Below, piece after piece: positions 1 to 4,921 of a DNA stretch of 5,827 bases. Position numbers and translations under genes: made by a program. Each line of letters starts with the position of its first letter. Positions within the stretch are counted from its first letter, which is position 1. The notes beneath the pieces are model-generated. The model did not search any database. It worked only from the letters and a program-made list of their open reading frames with translations, and was not told where the DNA came from. The DNA comes from CAZAGA01 sp041912175 (lineage in GTDB: Bacteria > Chloroflexota > Anaerolineae > Anaerolineales > UBA4823): positions 1 through 5,827 of the forward strand of contig JAYRNN010000098.1 of NCBI GenBank assembly GCA_041912175.1. Reading direction: 5' to 3'.

Positions 1-119
1 GCTTCTGCGGGGCTGAAAATTGCGGCCAGCAAACGCAGCTCGACATGGTCAGGCGTGGCGGGGAAGCCATTCGGCAGCGCGTCGAGGGCGGCGGCAAGGG
101 ATGCATAGGGATCGGTCAT
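1..119 (-). CDS. Probable 4Fe-4S-type protein, N-terminal fragment (cut by window edge)
   Basis: An ATG at 119-117 opens a frame that stays open to the left edge (39 codons). It begins MTDPYASLAAALDALPNGFP and continues with a TPDHVELRLLAAIFSPAEA-like stretch. From memory, this 'LDxLPNGFPxTxxxVELRLLxxIFSPxEA' opening resembles the N-terminal winged-helix segment of bacterial 4Fe-4S dicluster proteins found beside corrinoid methyltransferase-type genes. No cysteine motif falls inside the window, so the iron-sulfur assignment is recognition of the leader region only. The start is supported by a GAGGT Shine-Dalgarno (minus strand, 131-127) 7 nt upstream. It lies 47 bp downstream of the uroD-like gene on the same strand, so the two probably share a transcript. 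The gene itself is near certain; the product is moderately likely. Confidence 0.6.
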   Translation of the reverse strand, partial: MTDPYASLAAALDALPNGFPATPDHVELRLLAAIFSPAE

Positions 120-126
120 GTTCATT

Positions 127-131
127 ACCTC
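127..131 (-). promoter_or_regulatory. Shine-Dalgarno of the left-edge gene
   Basis: The minus strand reads GAGGT, then 7 nt, then the ATG at 119. This fixes the start of the truncated gene and argues that the 47-bp gap (120-166) is a normal intra-operon spacer. Confidence 0.6.
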
Positions 132-166
132 GCTTAATGAATGGTTGCTTGAAAACGCACCTGCGT

Positions 167-1177
167 TCAAGCGGCGGGATAATCCTGCAATGCCTGGGTC
201 TGGGCGAGCAGGTTTGCTTCTGGGACGCCGTCGGGGATTTCGTGGCTCGCCGCGTTCAGGCAGCGCGGCCCGCCCTGCGCCAGGGCGCGCCAGACCTCCT
301 GGCGGACAAGCCCTGGGTCGCCGCGCAAAAGGATGCGCTGGGGGTCCAGGTTGCCGCAGGGGGCGGCCTGGCATCCAAAAACCCGCCCGGCCAGGGAAAA
401 GTCGACCATGGCATCCACATCGATGATCTCCGCGCCGCTGTGGACGAGGTCGGGCAAAAGGGGTGTGGTATCGCCCTCGATGTGCAATCGCGCCAACCCG
501 CCGCTGGCGTGAACGGCGTCGACGATGCGCCTCTCGAAGGGCAAGGCGAAGCGGCGGTACAGGTCGGGCGAGAGCTGGGCGGCGAGCGAGTCGCCCAGTC
601 CGACGATATCCGCGCCGCTGGCGACTTGCAGCCTGGCGAATTCGATCTCCACCTGAGCGGCGATCTCGAGCAAATCGAGCGCCCAGGCGGGCCTTTCCAG
701 CAGGTCTTGGACGAGCCCGGCGGCGCCGCGCAGGTGGGCCGCCTGCGCCAGGGCGCCTTCCACCCAACCCATCACGGGGGTGGTTTCGCCGACCTGTTCC
801 TTGAAGTAGCGCACCGCCATCAGGCGGTCGCTCATGCGCCGGCTGTTGTAGGGAGCGGGCGGATTGAGCTTGAGCAGGTCGGCCGGTTCGGAGAGCAATG
901 GCTGGCGGCAGACCGGCGGGCTATCCTCCGGGAAGAGAATCTCAGCGCCAAAATCGGCCGTCTCGCGGTATGGATCGGAGACGGCCTGCACCAGGTCAAC
1001 CTGGAAGGGCTCGAGTAGGGCCAGGTTGGCCTCGCATAAAACGCGGTAGTCCAGGTAATAGGTTGAGAGCGGCTGGCCGATGTAGCGGGCGGCGAAGGTG
1101 GTGAAGAGATTGGCATTCGGCGGCCGGTCGACCGGCTGCCCAGCCAGGCGAGCCAGGATCCTTTGCTTGGAATTCAT
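167..1177 (-). CDS. Uroporphyrinogen decarboxylase-fold protein (MtaA/CmuA-like methyltransferase group)
   Basis: A 336-residue protein with the URO-D/MtaA TIM-barrel pattern. It opens MNSKQRILARLAGQPVDRPP, the usual start of this superfamily. It has a mid-protein GLGDSLAAQLSPDLYRRFALPF-type segment (residues 193-214), an LHIEGDTTPLL segment (231-241), IIDVDAMVDF (251-260), GNLDP (275-279) and a final HEIPDGVPEANL segment (312-323). Members of the MtaA side of the family move methyl groups between corrinoid proteins and thiols using a Zn site with an HxC motif and a later Cys. Here these positions read H232-I-E234 and H312, so the usual cysteines are missing and the exact reaction cannot be assigned. 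True haem-pathway HemE is unlikely given the MtaA-like motifs. The start at 1177 is preferred over an in-frame ATG at 1231, because the latter adds 18 atypical residues and would place the promoter-like TATAAT inside the gene. It is followed by a probable 4Fe-4S gene, a setting seen with corrinoid-linked methyl transfer. Confidence 0.85.
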   Translation of the reverse strand: MNSKQRILARLAGQPVDRPPNANLFTTFAARYIGQPLSTYYLDYRVLCEANLALLEPFQVDLVQAVSDPYRETADFGAEILFPEDSPPVCRQPLLSEPADLLKLNPPAPYNSRRMSDRLMAVRYFKEQVGETTPVMGWVEGALAQAAHLRGAAGLVQDLLERPAWALDLLEIAAQVEIEFARLQVASGADIVGLGDSLAAQLSPDLYRRFALPFERRIVDAVHASGGLARLHIEGDTTPLLPDLVHSGAEIIDVDAMVDFSLAGRVFGCQAAPCGNLDPQRILLRGDPGLVRQEVWRALAQGGPRCLNAASHEIPDGVPEANLLAQTQALQDYPAA

Positions 1178-1184
1178 AAGGGTA

Positions 1185-1213
1185 ATTATAGCGATATCCT
1201 GGCGGATTGCGAA
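1185..1213 (-). promoter_or_regulatory. Candidate sigma70-type promoter for the uroD-like gene, possibly leaderless
   Basis: On the minus strand a perfect TATAAT occupies 1190-1185. It is preceded, after a 17-bp spacer, by TTCGCA (1213-1208), which matches TTGACA at 4 of 6 positions. Transcription would begin about 7 nt after the -10 box, at about 1178. That is at the ATG (1177-1175), and no Shine-Dalgarno can fit between them. If real, this mRNA is leaderless. The perfect -10 and ideal spacing are direct observations; use as a promoter is inferred. Confidence 0.5.
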
Positions 1214-1275
1214 AGCATTTTTGAGAGACATCCTTTTTGGATTCCAGGCGGCGGGGCGTGGATTTCGTAGTAAGA

Positions 1276-1281
1276 TAGAAT
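1276..1281 (+). promoter_or_regulatory. Weak candidate -10 box for the STAS gene
   Basis: TAGAAT matches TATAAT at 5 of 6 positions and lies 58 bp before the STAS start codon, in the 162-bp divergent gap. No convincing -35 box lies 16-18 bp upstream (that stretch is G-rich), so an activator, another sigma factor or a different promoter is possible. Confidence 0.2.
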
Positions 1282-1325
1282 CAAGTCGTTCGAGGCCGGT
1301 TTACCCATGCGCGGCGTGGGGATCA

Positions 1326-1332
1326 GAGAGGG
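1326..1332 (+). promoter_or_regulatory. Shine-Dalgarno that fixes the STAS start
   Basis: GAGAGGG lies 7 nt upstream of the ATG at 1340. The earlier in-frame ATG at 1307 has no comparable purine-rich site and would add 11 residues that do not belong to the STAS fold. Confidence 0.65.
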
Positions 1333-1339
1333 AAAGGCG

Positions 1340-1738
1340 ATGGAAATCACAACGATAACGGTCGAGGGGCAAGTCCCGGTTCAAATCATGCGTTTGAAAG
1401 GCAACCTGGATTCGGTCAGCGCGGGGTATTTCACCGACCAGATCCGGCAGGCGGTGGAAGCGGGGGCGCGCAATATTTTGCTGGATTTCAGCGAGGCGCC
1501 TTTCATGAGCAGTGTGGGGATCAGCGCGCTCAGCACGGCCTATAGCTGGCTGCACCCGCGGCAATCCGCCGGCGCCCAACAGGCGGTCAGCCAGGCCGTC
1601 CACGATGGCAGCTATCGCGCCCCGCATCTTAAGCTGCTCAATCCCAATTCGAGGGTGCAAGAAGCGCTCAGGCTGGCCGCCATGGACCGCTACCTTGAAT
1701 TTTTCAACGACGAACAGCAGGCCTTGGCGGCGTTCTAA
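1340..1738 (+). CDS. STAS-domain protein, anti-sigma factor antagonist-like
   Basis: A 132-residue single-domain protein of the SpoIIAA/RsbV type. In this family an unphosphorylated STAS protein binds an anti-sigma factor or kinase and frees its partner; serine phosphorylation switches it off. It shows a first beta strand (VQIMRLKGNLDS, residues 14-25), a helix (FTDQIRQAVEAGA) and the core strand plus loop ILLDFSEAPFMSSVGISAL (46-64). In SpoIIAA the loop reads FMDSSG with Ser58 phosphorylated; here it is FMSSVG, so Ser58 aligns with that phosphoserine and the preceding Asp is Ser. After the next helix there is an extra segment (about residues 72-95), then HLKLLNPNSRVQEALRLAAM. This longer form is familiar from Chloroflexota-like genomes (memory, not checked). 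No anti-sigma kinase or phosphatase gene lies nearby. Its TAA stop overlaps the convergent gene's stop by bases 1736-1737. Confidence 0.88.
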   Translation: MEITTITVEGQVPVQIMRLKGNLDSVSAGYFTDQIRQAVEAGARNILLDFSEAPFMSSVGISALSTAYSWLHPRQSAGAQQAVSQAVHDGSYRAPHLKLLNPNSRVQEALRLAAMDRYLEFFNDEQQALAAF

Positions 1739-2376
1739 TTCGAAGCTGCCAGGCGGACGAAAATGTCCCCGGCGATGTCCTCATCCACGGCAAACTGGCT
1801 GTAGCCGGCTTCAAAAACATAGGCCGGATAGACCTCTTTGACGCGCAGGCTCACCCCCGGCAGCACGCCCATCGCCATCAACTTGTGCAAGCGCTGGGGG
1901 TTATCCATATGCAGGTAGGCGATCTGCCCGGATTGGCCGCGCTTGAGCTCCTTGAGCGGGGCGATCAAGGCGCTGATCGAAGTACGCATTTGCACGCAGC
2001 AGCGCCCGGGGGGGATCGGTTTCCCGTGCGGGCAGACGCTGGGATGTCCGAGCAGGGTGCAGATGCTCTCGTCGACCCCGTCGAACAGGGCGTGTTCCAG
2101 GCTGCAGGCGCGCTCGTCGATCATTGCGGCCTCGGTGATCAAGACATCCGCGAACAAGCGCTCGGCCAGGCGGTGGCGGCGGATGGCCATGGCGGCCTCG
2201 CTTTTCCCGGCCTGGGTGAGGCAAATCTGGCCAGCCTTGATCTCTACCAGGCCGAGATGGATCAATTCGTCATATTCGGTGGGCGCATTTTGGTCGCAGG
2301 AAACGGGGCTGTGCTCCTCTTCGCTGCTGATCCATAAGAGCTCAAGCTGCTCCTGGGCGTTTTCACTGATTTTCAA
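1735..2376 (-). CDS. DtxR-like metal sensor fused to a FeoA domain, with shortened HTH
   Basis: A 213-residue protein using a TTG start (2376-2374) whose bases overlap the upstream gene's TGA stop. A GGA-containing purine run (AAGAAGGAAG) lies about 9 nt upstream, and the protein then begins KISENAQEQLELLW as DtxR relatives do. The second DtxR domain is well kept: RRHRLAERLFADVLI (66-80) and ACSLEH (90-95). By alignment to DtxR, H68, E72, C91, E94 and H95 match metal ligands H79, E83, C102, E105 and H106; E9 sits at the Met10 position. The winged-helix region between residues 21 and 46 is about 10 residues shorter than normal and lacks a recognisable recognition helix. A VCPHGKPIPPGRCC motif (114-127) adds three cysteines. 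Residues 139-209 form a FeoA-type SH3 domain (PLKELKRGQSGQI, MAMGVLPGVSL, DIAGDIFVRL). It is the only FeoA seen here. It may be a FeoB partner and iron sensor rather than a repressor (inference). An alternative is a divergent but functional regulator. Confidence 0.82.
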   Translation of the reverse strand: MKISENAQEQLELLWISSEEEHSPVSCDQNAPTEYDELIHLGLVEIKAGQICLTQAGKSEAAMAIRRHRLAERLFADVLITEAAMIDERACSLEHALFDGVDESICTLLGHPSVCPHGKPIPPGRCCVQMRTSISALIAPLKELKRGQSGQIAYLHMDNPQRLHKLMAMGVLPGVSLRVKEVYPAYVFEAGYSQFAVDEDIAGDIFVRLAASN

Positions 2377-2609
2377 GGTTTTGCTTCCTTCTTCTTGACC
2401 GATGACGCCCGCGGGCCGGATTTCGGGCCGGCCAGGGAGCGGATCCAGCCGATTAGTTTCGCTTCGGGTAAGATCGAGTAACCACAGCGCGGGCAGGTGA
2501 TCTTGCTGCAGCCGCGCGCCAGCGGACAACCCTGGCAGCTTTGGTCGGCGCAGGAGGGCTGGAAATCCAACCCGCAAAAATCGCAGTGCACCCATTTACC
2601 TTCGATCAT
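2373..2609 (-). CDS. Small cysteine-rich zinc-ribbon-like protein in the feo operon
   Basis: A 78-residue protein whose ATG (2609-2607) overlaps the feoB stop as ATGA, and whose own TGA overlaps the TTG of the next gene. The tight coupling on both sides strongly supports it as a real gene. It has eight cysteines: C9xxC12, C20, C25xxC28, C34 and C39xxC42. The CDFCG and CPRCGY pairs look like two halves of a zinc ribbon, and a middle GCPLARGC segment carries extra cysteines. The tail (62-78) is basic (KKKEAKP). No signal peptide or membrane segment is visible, so it should be cytosolic. It could bind zinc, iron or an Fe-S cluster. A role as an accessory protein for FeoB, or one working with the downstream FeoA-fusion protein, is inference from position. 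I recognise no characterised family. Confidence 0.75.
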   Translation of the reverse strand: MIEGKWVHCDFCGLDFQPSCADQSCQGCPLARGCSKITCPRCGYSILPEAKLIGWIRSLAGPKSGPRASSVKKKEAKP

Positions 2610-4918
2610 AGCTGGAACCCCATCAAGCGTAACAAGCCGCTCAAGGCTCCGCCGACCAGGATGGCGAAGGGGAAGATAAACGCCGCCATGGCCAGGGCGG
2701 CTTTCCAGCCGCGCTCTTTAACAGTAACGGCGAATTGGGCCAGGCAGGGCACGAACAAGGTCATGGTGACGATGGCGACCAGCAATTGGGCGGAATTCAT
2801 CGTGGCGCGCAGGTCATACAACCCGGCGGCGCCATAATCCCGGCGGAAGAAGCCGAACAGGAAGGCGACGGCGGTCTGGTCGGGCAGGCCCAGCCAGCGC
2901 ACGACCGGCGTCAGCCAACTGACCGCCAGGTCGAACAGCCCGGTCAGCGTCCCCACCCAGATCACGACGCTGGCGACGAGGAACAGCGGCAGCACTTCAC
3001 GCAGGTACCACTCCATGCGGGTGTAGGTTTTAATCAGCACGTTGCGGGCGCGCGGTAGGCGCAGGGGGGGCAGCTCCATATAAAACGTGGGCTGCTCGCC
3101 GGGCAGCAGCTTGGCGGTCAGGAAGCCGACCAGCAGGAAGACGCCCGCCACGACTGCCAGCCAGGCCGGCAAGAGCAGCGGCGCGCCGGCCAGCATGGCC
3201 AGCATGACGCCCATTTGCGCCGAGCAGGGGATCGCCAGGGAGAGCAGCAGGGTGCTGATCAGGCGCTCGCGACGCGTTTCCAGGGTGCGCGTGGTGATGG
3301 TGGCCATCGTGTCGCAGCCGAAGCCGAGCACCATGGGGATGACCGCCCGCCCGTTCAGGCCGATGCGCTTGAAGACGCGGTCGATCAGCATCGCCAGGCG
3401 CGGCAGGTAACCGCTGTCTTCGATGATCGAGAAGGCGATGAAAAAGGTTCCCACGATCGGCAAGATGATGGCGAAGGCGTAGCGCAGCCCCAGGGTGACC
3501 ACGCCGAAGTCGCCGCCGATCAAGGAGCGCAGCGCTGGCCAGGGGATATACGTCGCCAGGGTCTGGTCGACCCACGGGTTGAGGCGGGCATCGAAGACGT
3601 GCGTCTCCAGCCAGTTGACCAGGGTTTGAGCGCCCAGAACGCCGACAAATTCATAGAGTAAGAACAGCGCCAGGAGCAGGATGGGGATGCCGGTCAACGG
3701 GTGGATCATGGCGTCGCTCAGGCGGGCGGCAAAGCCGGTCTTGCTGGCGGCGCCCTCCTGGAACACCCCCTGCAGAAGGCGCTGGGCGGCCTGGCGCTGG
3801 GCTTTAGCGATCTGGAATGAGAGCGGCTGGCTGTATTGTTTTTGGGCGCGCTCAAGAATCTCGGTGATGGCGGGGATTTGCTCGGCGTCGCAGCCGTGCA
3901 GGCCGTGCAGGATCTCCTGGTCGTCCTGGAGCAACAACACGGCCATGGCGCGCCGGGAGAGGCGGTAATCGTCGCTAAGGTGGGAGCACAACTCGGCGAG
4001 GGCGTTCTCGATTGGCGGAGGATAGAGGATTCTCGCCGTAGCGATAGCGTTCTCGATTGGCGGAGGATAGAGGATTCTCGCCGTAGCGATGGCGTTCTCG
4101 ATTGGCTGCGGATCGGGGATTCTCGCCGTAGCGGGGGCCTTCTCGATTGGCAGTGGATCGGGGATTCTCGCCGTAGCGATGGCCTCCTCGATTGGCTGCG
4201 AGCAAGCGGCCGGCTGCGGGCAAGCAATCTGCGGCGGGGCGGCGGCCGGGGAAACGATTTCGAGCATCTCCTGGCTAATATTCGCCTGGCTAATAATAGC
4301 CTGGCTAATAATAGCCTGGCTAATAATAGCCTGGCTAATAATAGCCTGGCTAATAATAGCCTGGCTAATCGCCTGGCGGATGTCTTTGACGCCGCGGCCC
4401 AGGGTGAGCGCCGCCCCCACCACCGGGATGCCCAGGCGGCGGCGCAGGGTCTCGATATCGATATGCACCCCCAGGCGGTCGGCTTCATCGAGGAGGTTTA
4501 CAACCAGCATCACCGGCAAGCCTGCTTCGATGAGCTGCAGGGTCATGGGCAGCATGCGCTCCAGGTTCTTGGCGTCGACCATGTGCACCACCAGGGCGGG
4601 GCGCTCTTTCAACAAGATTTCACGCGCTACGTGTTCTTCTTCCGTGATGGGCAGCAGGTTGTACATGCCCGGCGTATCCATCACCCCGGTTTCCTGCTCT
4701 CCCAGGCGGGCTTTGCCGCGCGTCACTTCGACGGTGGTGCCGGGGTAATTCGAGACGGTCACATAGGCGCCGGTCAGGCGGTGGAAAAGCACGCTCTTAC
4801 CGACGTTGGGCGAGCCGACGATCACCACCAAGGGCAGGCCGCTCAGGTTCATTTGCGGCGCGCTGTGGCAGGTTGCCGGCTGATTTGTGGTTCGGTCTTG
4901 CAGCAGGGTCGTTTGCAT
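2606..4918 (-). CDS. feoB: Ferrous iron transporter FeoB with repeat-rich linker
   Basis: A 770-residue GTPase-coupled Fe2+ permease of the inner membrane. The N-terminal G domain has G1 GSPNVGKS (35-42), switch I NYPGTT (57-62), G3 DTPG (81-84), G4 NLLDEA (141-146) and a G5-like GAALTLGRG (168-176). A GDI-like helical part follows (about 306-400), then about eight membrane segments between 408 and 765. Gate regions carry GFGCDTMA (532-539, C535), IPCSAQMG (563-570, C565), FRRDYGAAG (691-699) and VPCLAQF (723-729, C725). These match the FeoB subtype with CDTMA rather than CNVP. Residues about 184-305 are an insertion of about 120 residues with two tandem-repeat arrays; without it the length would be about 650, typical for the family. 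The start at 4918 lies 3 nt after the dtxR stop and lacks a clear Shine-Dalgarno. An ATG at residue 23 is an alternative that gives a more usual N terminus. The gene is co-transcribed with its flanking genes, probably under DtxR-type iron control. Confidence 0.96.
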   Translation of the reverse strand: MQTTLLQDRTTNQPATCHSAPQMNLSGLPLVVIVGSPNVGKSVLFHRLTGAYVTVSNYPGTTVEVTRGKARLGEQETGVMDTPGMYNLLPITEEEHVAREILLKERPALVVHMVDAKNLERMLPMTLQLIEAGLPVMLVVNLLDEADRLGVHIDIETLRRRLGIPVVGAALTLGRGVKDIRQAISQAIISQAIISQAIISQAIISQAIISQANISQEMLEIVSPAAAPPQIACPQPAACSQPIEEAIATARIPDPLPIEKAPATARIPDPQPIENAIATARILYPPPIENAIATARILYPPPIENALAELCSHLSDDYRLSRRAMAVLLLQDDQEILHGLHGCDAEQIPAITEILERAQKQYSQPLSFQIAKAQRQAAQRLLQGVFQEGAASKTGFAARLSDAMIHPLTGIPILLLALFLLYEFVGVLGAQTLVNWLETHVFDARLNPWVDQTLATYIPWPALRSLIGGDFGVVTLGLRYAFAIILPIVGTFFIAFSIIEDSGYLPRLAMLIDRVFKRIGLNGRAVIPMVLGFGCDTMATITTRTLETRRERLISTLLLSLAIPCSAQMGVMLAMLAGAPLLLPAWLAVVAGVFLLVGFLTAKLLPGEQPTFYMELPPLRLPRARNVLIKTYTRMEWYLREVLPLFLVASVVIWVGTLTGLFDLAVSWLTPVVRWLGLPDQTAVAFLFGFFRRDYGAAGLYDLRATMNSAQLLVAIVTMTLFVPCLAQFAVTVKERGWKAALAMAAFIFPFAILVGGALSGLLRLMGFQL
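4002..4200 (-). repeat. Tandem array of 45-bp units inside feoB (about 4.4 copies)
   Basis: Units lie at 4002-4046, 4047-4091, 4092-4136 and 4137-4181, with a 19-bp partial fifth unit at 4182-4200. Units 1 and 2 differ only at the last base. Units 3 and 4 are more diverged at the centre but keep the TTCTCGCCGTAGCG core and the TTCTCGATTGG edge. Because 45 is a multiple of 3, the array stays in frame and encodes 15-residue repeats at FeoB residues 242-301: PIEEAIATARIPDPL, PIEKAPATARIPDPQ, then PIENAIATARILYPP twice, with a partial PIENAL. The unit contains TCGC-CGTA-GCGA, an inverted repeat around a 4-nt loop. Confidence 0.95.
4271..4369 (-). repeat. Tandem array of 15-bp units inside feoB (five perfect copies)
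   Basis: CTGGCTAATAATAGC (plus strand) is repeated perfectly five times at 4286-4360. A variant copy precedes it at 4271-4285 and a 9-bp partial copy follows at 4361-4369. On the coding strand each unit is GCTATTATTAGCCAG, encoding AIISQ, which gives five identical pentapeptides at FeoB residues 187-211. Each unit holds GCTA-ATAA-TAGC, a 4-bp inverted repeat with a 4-nt loop. Perfect identity at the DNA level points to recent expansion. The array sits just after the G5-like region of the G domain. Confidence 0.96.
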
Positions 4919-4921
4919 GAT

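Noticed and set aside
154..167. AACGCA-CC-TGCGTT inverted repeat followed by T's on the minus strand, as a terminator after the uroD-like gene.
   Set aside because: The 2-nt loop cannot form; the feasible stem is only about 4 bp with a 6-nt loop, it overlaps the stop codon, and the next gene follows on the same strand.
20..1018. A long plus-strand open frame opposite the uroD-like gene.
   Set aside because: The minus strand gives a clear URO-D-fold protein; the plus-strand translation is Gly/Ala/Arg-rich with no recognisable motif.
1178..1231. An 18-codon N-terminal extension of the uroD-like protein.
   Set aside because: The protein from 1177 matches the family start, and the extension runs over the TATAAT box.
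2377..2595. An upstream extension of the DtxR/FeoA-fusion frame through the Cys-rich gene.
   Set aside because: The overlapping frame encodes the cysteine-patterned 78-residue protein. The TTG at 2376 has a suitably placed purine-rich site and gives the family's N terminus (ISENAQEQL).
4002..4369. The repeat arrays as a possible CRISPR array.
   Set aside because: Units are directly tandem with no unique spacers, stay in the FeoB reading frame, and the unit lengths are multiples of three.
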